Source of the DNA: G963666705 sp963666705
GTDB lineage: Bacteria; Pseudomonadota; Alphaproteobacteria; CADEGL01
NCBI GenBank assembly: GCA_963666705.2
Contig: CAXXKO010000024.1
Location: forward strand, 62,001 to 126,000
DNA length: 64,000 nucleotides
Direction of reading: 5' to 3'
The stretch's first letter is position 1. Every line of letters begins with the position of its first letter. Positions 1-7,864 of this stretch are shown piece by piece. The position numbers were made by a program, and so were the translations under genes. The notes under the pieces are model-generated. The model saw only the letters and a program-made list of their open reading frames with translations. It had not been told where the DNA came from and did not search any database.

Positions 1-497
1 AGGTGCCGGCGGAGAACGTGCTGGGCGAGGTCGGCCGGGGCGCGAATGTGTTGATGAGCGGCCTCGACTACGAGCGCGCGGTGCTCGCCGCGGGCGCTCT
101 CGGCCTCATGCAGGCGGCCATGGACCTGGTCGTGCCCTACGTCCACGAGCGCAAGCAGTTCGGCCAGCCCATCGGCAGCTTCCAGCTCATGCAGGGCAAG
201 CTCGCCGACATGTACACGACCATGAATGCGTCCAAGGCTTACGTCTACGCCGTGGCCCAGGCCTGCGACCGCGGCCGCACCTCGCGCAAGGACGCGGCCG
301 GCGCCATCCTCTACGCGGGCGAGCGCGCCACCTGGATGGCGCTCGAGGCGATCCAGGTCATGGGCGGCATGGGCTACGTCAACGAGACGCCGACGGGCCG
401 CCTCCTGCGCGACGCCAAGCTCTACGAGATCGGCGCCGGCACGTCCGAGATCCGCCGCTGGCTCATCGGCCGCGAGATCTTCGAGGAGTCGGGGTAG
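1..497 (+). CDS. liuA: isovaleryl-CoA dehydrogenase, C-terminal part (5' end outside window)
   Basis: The open frame enters from outside the window, so only the last ~165 residues are present. It has the C-terminal helical domain of acyl-CoA dehydrogenases, with RKQFGQPIGSFQLMQGKLAD, a QVMGGMGYVNE segment and the closing AGTSEIRR. In isovaleryl-CoA dehydrogenases the usual Glu before GTS is replaced by Gly/Ala and the catalytic base lies earlier, in a SGLDxER segment. Both traits are seen here (EIGAGTSE, and the Glu of SGLDYER encoded at 72-74). The enzyme is FAD-linked and converts isovaleryl-CoA to 3-methylcrotonyl-CoA in leucine breakdown. That fits the MccB, MccA and HMG-CoA lyase genes downstream, although about 7 kb of other genes lies between. 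Confidence 0.88.
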   Translation, partial: VPAENVLGEVGRGANVLMSGLDYERAVLAAGALGLMQAAMDLVVPYVHERKQFGQPIGSFQLMQGKLADMYTTMNASKAYVYAVAQACDRGRTSRKDAAGAILYAGERATWMALEAIQVMGGMGYVNETPTGRLLRDAKLYEIGAGTSEIRRWLIGREIFEESG

Positions 498-568
498 GGG
501 CGGCTGACGGATTGGAGCATTTGCCTTAGATTCGCAGAAGGTTCATCGATGTGTGTTGGTGACGGATC

Positions 569-850
569 GTGCGAGCCAAGACGAAGATAGATAGACGCGG
601 CCGAGTGGTTGTGCCGGCCCGGTTTCGCCAGGTGCTAGGGTTGGCGGAGGGCGATGAGGTGTTGATGCGCTGCGAGGATGGCGAAGTCACGCTCTATACT
701 CGTGCCGAAGCCATTCGCCGGGCGCAAGCGCTCGTCCGCCGGTACGCGAAGGGTGGGAAAAGCTCGGTGGACGACTTTCTCGACGAGCGCCGCCGCGAGG
801 CGGAGCGTGAAGAAGCCGAGGCCGTCGGCAACGACGGGACCAAGCTTTGA
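569..850 (+). CDS. AbrB/MazE/SpoVT-type DNA-binding antitoxin
   Basis: A 93-residue protein with a GTG start. The N-terminal ~50 residues have the swapped-hairpin AbrB signature (IDRRGRVVVPARFRQVLGL, then GDEV, a short loop and a LYTR strand). The C-terminal half is charged and helical (DDFLDERRREAEREEAE), as in VapB-type antitoxins that neutralise a PIN-domain toxin. The stop overlaps an ATG (848-852), the usual antitoxin-toxin coupling, but what follows is only a 27-codon frame. The antitoxin therefore appears to have lost its partner. It may act only as a DNA-binding protein. Confidence 0.75.
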   Translation: MRAKTKIDRRGRVVVPARFRQVLGLAEGDEVLMRCEDGEVTLYTRAEAIRRAQALVRRYAKGGKSSVDDFLDERRREAEREEAEAVGNDGTKL

Positions 851-933
851 TGTGGAAGTGCGACTCGTTCGTGAGTGATACGATTTGGACGGTGCTGTCG
901 GCGCGGCTGCCGGAAGCCAAGCGAAACCAATAG
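850..933 (+). other. 27-codon frame overlapping the antitoxin stop; possible toxin remnant
   Basis: It starts at an ATG overlapping the AbrB stop codon (ATGA type) and ends at TAG after MWKCDSFVSDTIWTVLSARL plus seven residues. The position is where a VapC-type toxin gene would normally begin. The sequence does not show the acidic PIN signature (LDxSxL). It could be a decayed toxin start or a chance frame. Confidence 0.25.
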
Positions 934-947
934 GGAGGAGAGGAAAG

Positions 948-1556
948 ATGGCCGAAGCCGAGCTGCAAACCATCCCGGCGCGCAAGGGCGCCGCCGCCAA
1001 GGTATCCAAGGGCCAGAACGTGAAGGTGATCAACACCCACGGCTTCCAGATCGTGGACACCTGGGCCTTCAACGCCGCCGATTTGGCCGAATGCATGTCC
1101 ATGGAGCATTGCCGCGTGGCCCTCGACGGCCTGCGGCCCAAGGTCGGGGATTCGCTTGTCACCAACCAGCGCCGCCCCATCCTCACCTTCCTCGAGGACA
1201 CCTCGCCGGGCGTCCACGACATGCTGTTCGCCGCCTGCGACATCTACCGCTACCGTAGCCTCGGCATCGAGGAATACCACGACAACTGCACCGACAACCT
1301 GGCCAACGCCTTCAAGGACCTGGGCCTCGATCTGCCCGAGACGCCGTGCCCCTTCAACATGTTCCAGAACACCTGGTTCAACGAGAAGACCGGCCAATTC
1401 GACATGATCCCGCCCGTCGTCCGGCCCGGCGACCACGTGCTCATGCGGGCCGAGATGGACCTGGTGGTGGCCTTCTCCGCCTGCCCCATGGACGTGGTGC
1501 CCGTCAACGGACCCGACGGCGGCAACCCCGTGGAAGCGCACTTCCAGGTGATCTAG
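948..1556 (+). CDS. DUF1989 family protein (urea carboxylase/guanidine-associated type), copy 1
   Basis: A 202-residue protein. The start is chosen at the ATG preceded by GGAGGAGAGG at 934-943. Family hallmarks are INTHGFQIVDTWAFN near the N-terminus, MSMEHCRVAL, a PILTFLEDTSPGVHD block, HDNCTDNL, and a C-terminal RAEMDLVVAFSACPMD. Conserved Cys and His residues suggest a metal site. DUF1989 proteins include the former urea-amidolyase-associated proteins, two of which form carboxyguanidine deiminase. Here two members (this gene and 3050-3646) flank RidA and an agmatinase-family gene, which fits guanidino-nitrogen catabolism. No guanidine carboxylase lies in the window, so the substrate is inferred. 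Confidence 0.8.
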   Translation: MAEAELQTIPARKGAAAKVSKGQNVKVINTHGFQIVDTWAFNAADLAECMSMEHCRVALDGLRPKVGDSLVTNQRRPILTFLEDTSPGVHDMLFAACDIYRYRSLGIEEYHDNCTDNLANAFKDLGLDLPETPCPFNMFQNTWFNEKTGQFDMIPPVVRPGDHVLMRAEMDLVVAFSACPMDVVPVNGPDGGNPVEAHFQVI

Positions 1557-1591
1557 GGCAGGTGTCGGGCCGCGAACAAGGAGGCGAGCCC

Positions 1592-1978
1592 ATGGCACGA
1601 AAGCTGATCTCCTCCGGCTCCAAGTTCGAGGACATCCTCGGCTATTCGCGCGCGGTGCGGGACGGGGAGTGGGTGTTCCACTCGGGCACCACGGGTTTCG
1701 ACTACAAGACCCACACCATCCATCCCGGCATAGAGGAGCAGACGCGCCAGATGCTGGAGAACATGCGCTGGGGGCTCGGGGAAGCCGACGCGCGCTTTGA
1801 GGACGTGGTGCGTCTCCGCCTCTACCTTCTGCAATGGCGCGACTTCGAGACCGTGGCCCCCATCATCGGTGAGGTCTTCCGCGACATCCGGCCGGCCCAG
1901 ACCATGGTCACCGCCGCCTTCGCCGACCCCCGCATCCTCATCGAGATGGAGGCGACGGCCCTCGTGCGCGAAGGCTAA
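1592..1978 (+). CDS. RidA family (YjgF/UK114) enamine/imine deaminase-like protein
   Basis: A 128-residue protein with start ATG after AAGGAGGCGAGCC. It has the RidA trimer fold signature: SGTTGFD near residue 30, the QTRQMLENM helix, a VVRLRLYLL strand, and ATALV at the end. RidA proteins hydrolyse reactive enamines/imines or act on related intermediates. The canonical C-terminal Arg region for 2-aminoacrylate binding is not clearly present (IEMEATAL), so this is probably a subfamily member with a pathway-specific substrate. It lies 35 bp after a DUF1989 gene and 35 bp before the agmatinase-like gene, so it is likely co-transcribed. Confidence 0.85.
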   Translation: MARKLISSGSKFEDILGYSRAVRDGEWVFHSGTTGFDYKTHTIHPGIEEQTRQMLENMRWGLGEADARFEDVVRLRLYLLQWRDFETVAPIIGEVFRDIRPAQTMVTAAFADPRILIEMEATALVREG

Positions 1979-2013
1979 TCGCGACACCCCGGACAGGAGC
2001 TAAGGACGAAGCC

Positions 2014-2976
2014 ATGGCGGAACACGGATACGAGAGCGGCCGGCTCAACCTGCCATTCGTCGGCCATTGCACCTTCGCCAAGGCGCCGCCCTGGCTCGAC
2101 TGGGAGAATATCGACGCCGACGTGGCCGTGCTCGGCGTGCCCTACGACATGGGCACCCAGTACCGCTCGGGTGCCCGCTTCGGCCCGCGCGCCATCCGCG
2201 AGGCCTCGACCCTGTTCTCCTTCGGCCATTCGGGCGCCTACGACCACGAGGACGACGTGGTCTACATGCCGGCCGATAAGGTGCGCGTGGTCGATGTGGG
2301 CGACGCCGACATCGTCCATACCGACACCATGAAGAGCCACGCCAACACCGAGGCGGCGGTGCGCCAGATCCTCAGATGCGGCGCCATGCCGGTGATCCTC
2401 GGCGGCGACCACGCCGTCCACGCGCCCATCATCGCCGCCTATTCGGAGGAGCCGCCGGTCCACGTGGTGCAGGTTGACGCCCATCTCGATTTCGTCGATG
2501 AGCGCCACGGCGTGCGCTACGGCCACGGCAACCCGCTGCGCCGCGCCGCGGAGATGGCGCACGTGACGAGCATGACCCAGATGGGCATCCGCAACGTCTC
2601 CTCCTCGAACCGGGCCGATTATGACGACGCCCGCGCCGCGGGCTCGACCATCCTCTCGGTGCGCGACGTGCGGCGCTTGGGGGCCGACGGCACGCTGGCC
2701 CTCATCCCCGAGGGCGCGCGCTACTATGTCACCATCGACATCGACGGCTTCGACCCCTCGATCGCCCCAGGCACCGGCACGCCGAGCCACGGCGGTTTCC
2801 TCTATTACGAGGTCATGGAGATCCTCCAGGGCCTCGCCGGGCGGGGCGAGGTGGTGGGCATGGACCTGGTCGAGGTGGCGCCCGCCTACGACCCGACGGG
2901 CATCACCGCCTTCCTCGCGGCCCAGGTCCTGCTCAATTTCCTCGGCTACGTTTTCGAGGCCCGCGCGAACCGGTAG
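2014..2976 (+). CDS. agmatinase/ureohydrolase family protein
   Basis: A 320-residue protein of normal ureohydrolase length. The metal-binding motifs are all present: GGDHAVHAP, VDAHLDFVDE and IDIDGFDPSIAPGTGTP, which together supply the His and Asp ligands of the binuclear Mn (or Ni) centre. Family members release urea from agmatine, guanidinobutyrate, guanidinopropionate or guanidine. The exact substrate cannot be read from the sequence. Its position between DUF1989 genes points to a guanidino compound. The start ATG is preceded by a GGAGCTAAGG ribosome site. Confidence 0.88.
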   Translation: MAEHGYESGRLNLPFVGHCTFAKAPPWLDWENIDADVAVLGVPYDMGTQYRSGARFGPRAIREASTLFSFGHSGAYDHEDDVVYMPADKVRVVDVGDADIVHTDTMKSHANTEAAVRQILRCGAMPVILGGDHAVHAPIIAAYSEEPPVHVVQVDAHLDFVDERHGVRYGHGNPLRRAAEMAHVTSMTQMGIRNVSSSNRADYDDARAAGSTILSVRDVRRLGADGTLALIPEGARYYVTIDIDGFDPSIAPGTGTPSHGGFLYYEVMEILQGLAGRGEVVGMDLVEVAPAYDPTGITAFLAAQVLLNFLGYVFEARANR

Positions 2977-3049
2977 AAGGCGGCTGCTTGCGGCCCGCGG
3001 GCCGAGATGCGAGGGTTTGGCATTCGATGAAGAGAAGGGGGTAGGGCCC

Positions 3050-3646
3050 ATGTCCAGCGAGCTCACGACCATTCCCGCGCGCCGCGGCAAGGCGGCTTTT
3101 GTCGCCGAAGGCAAGACTATCAAGGTCATCAACACCCACGGCACCCAGGTGGTCGACAACTGGGCCTTCAACGCCCACGACCTGCGCGAGTTCATGTCCA
3201 TGGAGCATTGCCGCGTCGCCTTCATGAACTACCGCCCGAGCGTGGGCGACAGTATGACGACCAACCGGCGCCGCCCCATCCTGACCATCCTCGAGGACAA
3301 CTCGCCCAGCGTGCACGATACCCTGATGGCGGCCTGCGACCGCTACCGGTACGAGCTGCTGGGCTGCGAGGGATACCACCGCAACTGCACCGACAATCTC
3401 TGGGAGTCGATGGTCGAGGCCGGCTATCACCCGACCGAGACGCCCTCGCCCTTCAATTTGTGGCAGAACACGCCCATGGAGGCGGACGGCGTCATCGGTA
3501 TCTATCCGACCGCCAGCAAGCCGGGCGACCATGTCCTCTTCCGCGCCGAGATGGACCTGGTGATCGTCTTCTCCGCCTGCCCCCAGGACATCATGCCCAT
3601 CAACGACAACGCGCCCACCGAGGCCCATTTCCAGATCCTCGATTGA
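3050..3646 (+). CDS. DUF1989 family protein, copy 2
   Basis: A 198-residue paralogue of the 948-1556 gene. It shares INTHGTQVVDNWAFN, MSMEHCRVAF, the PILTILEDNSP block, HRNCTDNL and the RAEMDLVIVFSACPQD tail. The start is the ATG after the purine-rich GAAGAGAAGGGGG. Two unequal DUF1989 paralogues in one operon resemble the heteromeric CgdA/CgdB arrangement reported for carboxyguanidine deiminase. Whether these two pair with each other is an inference from gene order. Confidence 0.8.
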   Translation: MSSELTTIPARRGKAAFVAEGKTIKVINTHGTQVVDNWAFNAHDLREFMSMEHCRVAFMNYRPSVGDSMTTNRRRPILTILEDNSPSVHDTLMAACDRYRYELLGCEGYHRNCTDNLWESMVEAGYHPTETPSPFNLWQNTPMEADGVIGIYPTASKPGDHVLFRAEMDLVIVFSACPQDIMPINDNAPTEAHFQILD

Positions 3647-3662
3647 GGGAGGTGCCCGAGAC

Positions 3663-4343
3663 ATGCCGAGCGTCCTGATCACCGGCGCCAATCGGGGCAT
3701 CGGCCTCGAGCTTGCACGCCAGTACGCCGCTGATGGCTGGCGGGTCCATGCCTGCTGCCGGGCGCCCGATGAGGCTGATGCGCTGGCGGGCATCGCGGGC
3801 GCGGTGAGCCTGCATCGCCTCGATGTCGAGGACATGGCATCCATCGGCGCGCTCGCCGGGGCGTTGGAGGGCGACGCCATCGACGTGCTCGTCAACAACG
3901 CCGGCGTCTATGGCCCCGAGCAGAGCTTCGGCAAGGTGGACCTCGCGGCCTTCGATTCCGTCATGGCCGTGAACGCCCTCGGCCCCCTGGCCGTGACCGA
4001 GCGCCTGATCGAGCACGTGGCGCGCGGGGAGCGCAAGCTCGTCGTCTGCGTCTCCAGCCTGTGGGGCAGCATGGGCGCCAACGACTGGGGCGGGCATTAC
4101 CTCTACGGCCCGAGCAAGGCGGCGCTCAACATGATCGTCAAGAGCGCCTCGATCGACCTCAAGGATCGCGGCATCGCCGTGGTGGCCATGAGCCCCGGCT
4201 GGGTCCGCACCGACATGGGCGGGGCGGGTGCCGACCTCTCGCCCGAGGAGAGCGTCGCCAGCATGCGCCGGGTCATCGCCGGCCTCGGCATCGCCGATAC
4301 CGGCCGCTTCATGTCCCACGACGGACGCGACGCCCCTTGGTAG
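3663..4343 (+). CDS. short-chain dehydrogenase/reductase, tandem copy 1
   Basis: A 226-residue classical SDR. It has the GANRGIGLELARQ Rossmann nucleotide loop at residues 8-20, LVNNAGVYG in the middle, a Ser of VCVSSLWGSMG, and the YGPSKAA active-site Tyr/Lys. The C-terminus carries SPGWVRTDMGG. It is 17 bp downstream of DUF1989 copy 2. The next gene (4378-5061) is a close paralogue, so the two arose by tandem duplication. The family oxidises or reduces alcohols and carbonyls with NAD(P)H; no specific substrate can be assigned. Confidence 0.85.
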   Translation: MPSVLITGANRGIGLELARQYAADGWRVHACCRAPDEADALAGIAGAVSLHRLDVEDMASIGALAGALEGDAIDVLVNNAGVYGPEQSFGKVDLAAFDSVMAVNALGPLAVTERLIEHVARGERKLVVCVSSLWGSMGANDWGGHYLYGPSKAALNMIVKSASIDLKDRGIAVVAMSPGWVRTDMGGAGADLSPEESVASMRRVIAGLGIADTGRFMSHDGRDAPW

Positions 4344-4377
4344 GCGATTGCGCCATGAGCGCGGAAAGGAGCGGCCG

Positions 4378-5061
4378 ATGCCGACAGTCCTGATCACGGG
4401 TGCGAACCGGGGCCTCGGCCTCGATTTCGCGCGCCAGTACGCGGCCGACGGCTGGCGGGTGCTCGCGACCTGCCGCGCCCCGGATGCGGCGGAGGCCCTC
4501 GGCGCCGTGGCCGGGGATGTCAGCATCCACGGCCTCGACGTGGCCGATGTCACGTCCATCGACGCGCTCTCCACCACTCTCGACGGCGCCGCAATCGACC
4601 TCCTGCTCAACAACGCGGGCGTCATCGGCGCGCGCGGCCTCGGCTTCGGCGCGACCGATTACGACTCCTTCGCCGAGACCATGCGCGCGAACGTCATGGG
4701 GCCGCTGGCGGTGGCCGAGCGCTTCCTTCCCCATGTCTTGCGGAGCGAGCGGAAGCTCATGGTCTCCGTCTCCAGCCGCCTGGGCAGCATCGGCCTCAAC
4801 GACTGGGGCGACCGCTACATCTACAGCGCCAGCAAGGCGGCGCTCAACGCTGTCATGAAGAGCGCGGCGGTGGACCTGGCCGAGAAGGGCGTGACGGTGG
4901 CGGTCCTCCATCCCGGCTGGGTGCAGACCGACATGGGCGGCCCCGAGGCCGACATCACCCCGGAGGAGAGCGTGACCGGCATGCGCCGCGTCATCGCCGG
5001 CCTCACGCGCGCCGACAACGGCCGTTTCCTCAACTACGACGGGGCGGAGTTTCCGTGGTAA
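4378..5061 (+). CDS. short-chain dehydrogenase/reductase, tandem copy 2
   Basis: A 227-residue paralogue of the preceding SDR. The start is the ATG after AAGGAGCGGCCG. Both begin MPxVLITGANRG and end near a conserved tail (RRVIAGL, GRF). The catalytic set is SVSSRLGS plus YSASKAA; LLNNAGVIG and HPGWVQTDMGG are present. The conserved EES VxxMRRVIAGL stretch near the C-terminus is nearly the same in both copies. The divergent middle suggests different substrates. Confidence 0.85.
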   Translation: MPTVLITGANRGLGLDFARQYAADGWRVLATCRAPDAAEALGAVAGDVSIHGLDVADVTSIDALSTTLDGAAIDLLLNNAGVIGARGLGFGATDYDSFAETMRANVMGPLAVAERFLPHVLRSERKLMVSVSSRLGSIGLNDWGDRYIYSASKAALNAVMKSAAVDLAEKGVTVAVLHPGWVQTDMGGPEADITPEESVTGMRRVIAGLTRADNGRFLNYDGAEFPW

Positions 5062-5079
5062 CGGCGTGAACGAGCCTCT

Positions 5080-5215
5080 CACGCTTCGTCCTTCGACGCG
5101 CTCAGGATGAGGAGGCTCAGCATGAGGACAGCGAGGCCCGAACAAGAACCGCCTGGCACAATTCGCTAGACCGGCGGGAGCCTCATCCTGAGCCTGTCGA
5201 AGGGTGAGGCGGGGA
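5080..5215 (+). repeat. two palindromic intergenic repeats (TCATCCTGAGCCTGTCGAA type)
   Basis: The 180-bp gap before the acyl-CoA dehydrogenase gene holds two units of a dispersed repeat. One is in reverse orientation near 5088-5125 (CTTCGACGCGCTCAGGATGA). The other is at 5180-5210 (CTCATCCTGAGCCTGTCGAA, followed by GGGTGAGG). The family recurs at 22160-22262, 49566-49830, 53950-54010 and 55192-55255. Such extragenic palindromes can form hairpins in mRNA. No gene is seen here. Confidence 0.8.
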
Positions 5216-5241
5216 CAAGGGATGCTCATGGGCGTACGGAC

Positions 5242-6378
5242 GTGATCCTCACCGAAGACCAGCGGCTCGTGCGCGACACGGCGCGCACCTTTGCCCGCGA
5301 GCGCCTCGCCCCCTTCGCCGCCGGGCGGGAGGAGTCGGGCGAGTTCCCCCGGGGCGCCGTGGCCGAGATGGCCGCACTGGGCTTCTTCGGCATGCTGGTG
5401 CCCGAGGCGTGGGGCGGCGCCGGCTCCGACCACGTCACTTACGCGCTGGCGCTCGAGGAGGTGGCCCACGGCGACGGCGGTCTGGCGGGCATCTTGAGCG
5501 TACAGAACTCGGTCGTCGGCCTGCCCATCCTCGAATTCGGCTCGCAAGAGCAGAAGGAGCGCTGGCTCCGCCCCATCGCGCGCGGCGAGATCCTGGGCGG
5601 CTTCTGCCTGACCGAGCCCCAGGCCGGCTCCGACGCGTCCAACTTGCGCACCCGCGCGACCCTCGATGGCAACCACTGGGTCATCACCGGCACCAAGCAG
5701 TTCATCACCATGGGCGCCGTCGCCGATGTGGTCCTGGTCTTCGCCGTCACCGACCCCGGAGCGGGCAAGAAGGGCATCACCGCCTTCCTGGTGCCGACCG
5801 AGACCCCCGGCTACAGCGTCGCGCGCAAGGAGCGCAAGCTCGGCCAGCGCCATATCGACGCCTCCCAGATCGCCTTCGACGCGGTGCGCGTCCCGGCTGG
5901 CTATATGCTGGGCCAGCCGGGGGAGGGCTACCGCATCGCGCTCGCGAACCTCGAAGGCGGGCGTATCGGTATCGCGGCCCAGGCCCTCGGCATTGCCCGC
6001 GCGGCCTACGAGGCGGCGCTTGCCTATGCCAAGGAAAGGGAATCCTTCGGCAAACCCATCATCGAGCACCAGGCCGTGGCCTTCCGCCTGGCCGACATGG
6101 CGACCGAGATCGAGGCCGCGCGGCACCTGATCCTGCATGCGGCGGCGCTCAGGGATGCCGGCCAGCCCTGCATCAAGGAAGCCTCCATGGCCAAGCTCTT
6201 CACCACCGAGATGGCCGAGCGCGTGTGCTCCGACGCCATCCAGACCCACGGCGGCTACGGCTACCTCGAGGACTATCCCGTGGCGCGCTACTACCGCGAC
6301 GTGCGCGTCTGCAAGATCTACGAGGGCACCAGCGACATCCAGCGCATGGTCATCAGCCGGGCCATCTCGGGAGAGTAG
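5242..6378 (+). CDS. acyl-CoA dehydrogenase (short-chain type)
   Basis: A 378-residue complete protein with a GTG start. Domain order is an N-terminal helical domain (LTEDQRLVRDTARTFARE), the middle beta domain with FAD/substrate motifs (CLTEPQAGSDASNLRT, WVITGTKQFIT), and the C-terminal domain (GKPIIEHQAVAFRLADM, QTHGGYGY). The catalytic Glu is in the KIYEGTSDIQR motif, as in butyryl/short- and medium-chain enzymes. This differs from the isovaleryl-type fragment at the window start. It is FAD-dependent and passes electrons to ETF. It lies among branched-chain acyl-CoA genes, so a short or branched substrate is likely. Confidence 0.9.
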   Translation: MILTEDQRLVRDTARTFARERLAPFAAGREESGEFPRGAVAEMAALGFFGMLVPEAWGGAGSDHVTYALALEEVAHGDGGLAGILSVQNSVVGLPILEFGSQEQKERWLRPIARGEILGGFCLTEPQAGSDASNLRTRATLDGNHWVITGTKQFITMGAVADVVLVFAVTDPGAGKKGITAFLVPTETPGYSVARKERKLGQRHIDASQIAFDAVRVPAGYMLGQPGEGYRIALANLEGGRIGIAAQALGIARAAYEAALAYAKERESFGKPIIEHQAVAFRLADMATEIEAARHLILHAAALRDAGQPCIKEASMAKLFTTEMAERVCSDAIQTHGGYGYLEDYPVARYYRDVRVCKIYEGTSDIQRMVISRAISGE

Positions 6379-6391
6379 GAAGGGAACACCC

Positions 6392-6994
6392 ATGGCCGAC
6401 CCGATCGAGTTCTGGTTCGAGTTCTCCTCGCCCTACGGCTACCTCGCGGCGCGGGAGATCGAGGCGCTCGGCGCCCGCCACGGCCGCGCGGTTCAGTGGA
6501 CGCCCTTCCTCCTCGGCGTGGTGATGAAGGAGACGGGCGGCCAGCCCATCGTCGATATCCCCCTGAAGGGCGACTATGCGCTCAGGGACATGCACCGGGT
6601 CGCGCGCGGCATGGGCTTCGAGCTGAAGATGCCCGACCCCTTCCCCTTCCTCGCCGTTGCGGCGAGCCGCGCCACTTACTGGCTCCTGGGCTGCGACGAG
6701 GCCTTGGCCAAGCGCGTGGCCCGCGCCCTCTACGACGCCGCCTTCGTCGAGGGCCGCAACCTAACCAAGCCCGAGGATGTGGCCGAAGTGGCGGCGCGGG
6801 AGGGCGTGAACCCGCAGGAGCTCCTCACCGCCATCCAGGACCAGGCCATCAAGGACCGCCTGCGCGACGCGACGGCGGCGGCCATGGCGAAGGGCGTCTT
6901 CGGCTCGCCCTTCGTCATCGTCGATGGCGAGCCCTTCTGGGGCTTCGACAAGTTCCCCGAGATCGAGCGCTGGATCGAGGCCGGCGGCTGGTGA
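6392..6994 (+). CDS. DsbA-fold 2-hydroxychromene-2-carboxylate isomerase-like protein
   Basis: A 200-residue protein. It opens with IEFWFEFSSPYGYLA, the kappa-class GST/HCCA isomerase motif in which Ser replaces the CxxC of thiol oxidases. It ends with the thioredoxin-fold cis-Pro region KGVFGSPFVIVDGEPFWG. HCCA isomerases use glutathione and act in naphthalene breakdown, but many homologues occur outside such pathways. It starts 13 bp after the acyl-CoA dehydrogenase gene, so it is probably in the same operon. Its substrate is unknown. Confidence 0.85.
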   Translation: MADPIEFWFEFSSPYGYLAAREIEALGARHGRAVQWTPFLLGVVMKETGGQPIVDIPLKGDYALRDMHRVARGMGFELKMPDPFPFLAVAASRATYWLLGCDEALAKRVARALYDAAFVEGRNLTKPEDVAEVAAREGVNPQELLTAIQDQAIKDRLRDATAAAMAKGVFGSPFVIVDGEPFWGFDKFPEIERWIEAGGW

Positions 6995-7009
6995 GCCGGC
7001 GCGCCCCGA

Positions 7010-7837
7010 ATGCGATTCACTTGGACACGCGCGGCGCTCGCGCTCGTCGGCCTCGGCGTGCTCGCGGGTCTGTGGGGCACCCTGGTCGAGCCCACCCTCC
7101 TGGTGACCCGCCGCGTGAGCATCGCGCACCCGCGCTGGAGCTGCCCAACCCTCGAGCTGGCGGTGGTGTCGGACATCCATGTGGGCGCCCCCCGTGTCAC
7201 CCTCGATCGGCTGGAGAGGATCGTCGAGCGCATCAACGCCCTCAATGCCGACCTCGTGCTGTTGCTGGGGGACTACGTCTCCGCCCAGGTCCTCTTCCGG
7301 CGGGATGTGGCGCCCGAGCCCATGGCCACGCGGCTTGCGCGGCTCGAAGCGCCCCTTGGGGTGGTCGGCGTCCTCAGCAACCACGACTGGTGGTACGACG
7401 GCCCGCGCGTAAAGGCGGCGCTCGAGGGCGCCGGCGTCACGATGCTGGAAAACCAGGCCATCCACCTCGACTTGCCGTGTGGCCCGCTGTGGGTCGCGGG
7501 CCTGGCCGACGACATGACGCGCGCACCCGATCCGGCCGCGGCCCTCGCCGGCATCCCCGCCGCCGACCCGATGATCGTGATCGCGCACAGCCCGGCGAGC
7601 TTCGCCGATGTGCCCGAGCGCGCGCTCATCACCCTGGCCGGGCACACCCATGGCGGCCAAGTCTATCTGCCCTTCATCGGCGCCCTGATTATTCCGGGCC
7701 GCGTGCCCCTGCGTTACGCCTACGGCCTGGTGCGCGAAGGCGATAGGATGATGGTCGTGACCGGCGGCATCGGCACCAGCATCCTCCCCATCCGCCTCAA
7801 CATGCCTCCCGAGATCGTGTCGATCAGGTTAGAGTAG
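7010..7837 (+). CDS. membrane-anchored metallophosphoesterase (YkuE-like)
   Basis: A 275-residue protein with one N-terminal hydrophobic segment (about residues 8-25, ALALVGLGVLAGLWGTL) followed by a calcineurin-like domain. The metal ligands appear in order: VVSDIHVG, LLGDYVS, LSNHDWWYDG, IAHSP and LAGHTHGGQVYLPF. YkuE-type enzymes are cell-envelope phosphoesterases. The gene is 15 bp from its neighbour upstream and 27 bp before MccB, with no obvious link to leucine catabolism. Confidence 0.87.
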   Translation: MRFTWTRAALALVGLGVLAGLWGTLVEPTLLVTRRVSIAHPRWSCPTLELAVVSDIHVGAPRVTLDRLERIVERINALNADLVLLLGDYVSAQVLFRRDVAPEPMATRLARLEAPLGVVGVLSNHDWWYDGPRVKAALEGAGVTMLENQAIHLDLPCGPLWVAGLADDMTRAPDPAAALAGIPAADPMIVIAHSPASFADVPERALITLAGHTHGGQVYLPFIGALIIPGRVPLRYAYGLVREGDRMMVVTGGIGTSILPIRLNMPPEIVSIRLE

Positions 7838-7864
7838 GGCGCCGAGGCCGGAGGGCACCGATCG

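Noticed and set aside
4309..6393. Long open frame on the minus strand (over 690 codons) opposite the SDR and acyl-CoA dehydrogenase genes
   Set aside because: It is antisense to well-supported genes; high-GC coding DNA gives long open shadow frames. Composition and lack of motifs support this.
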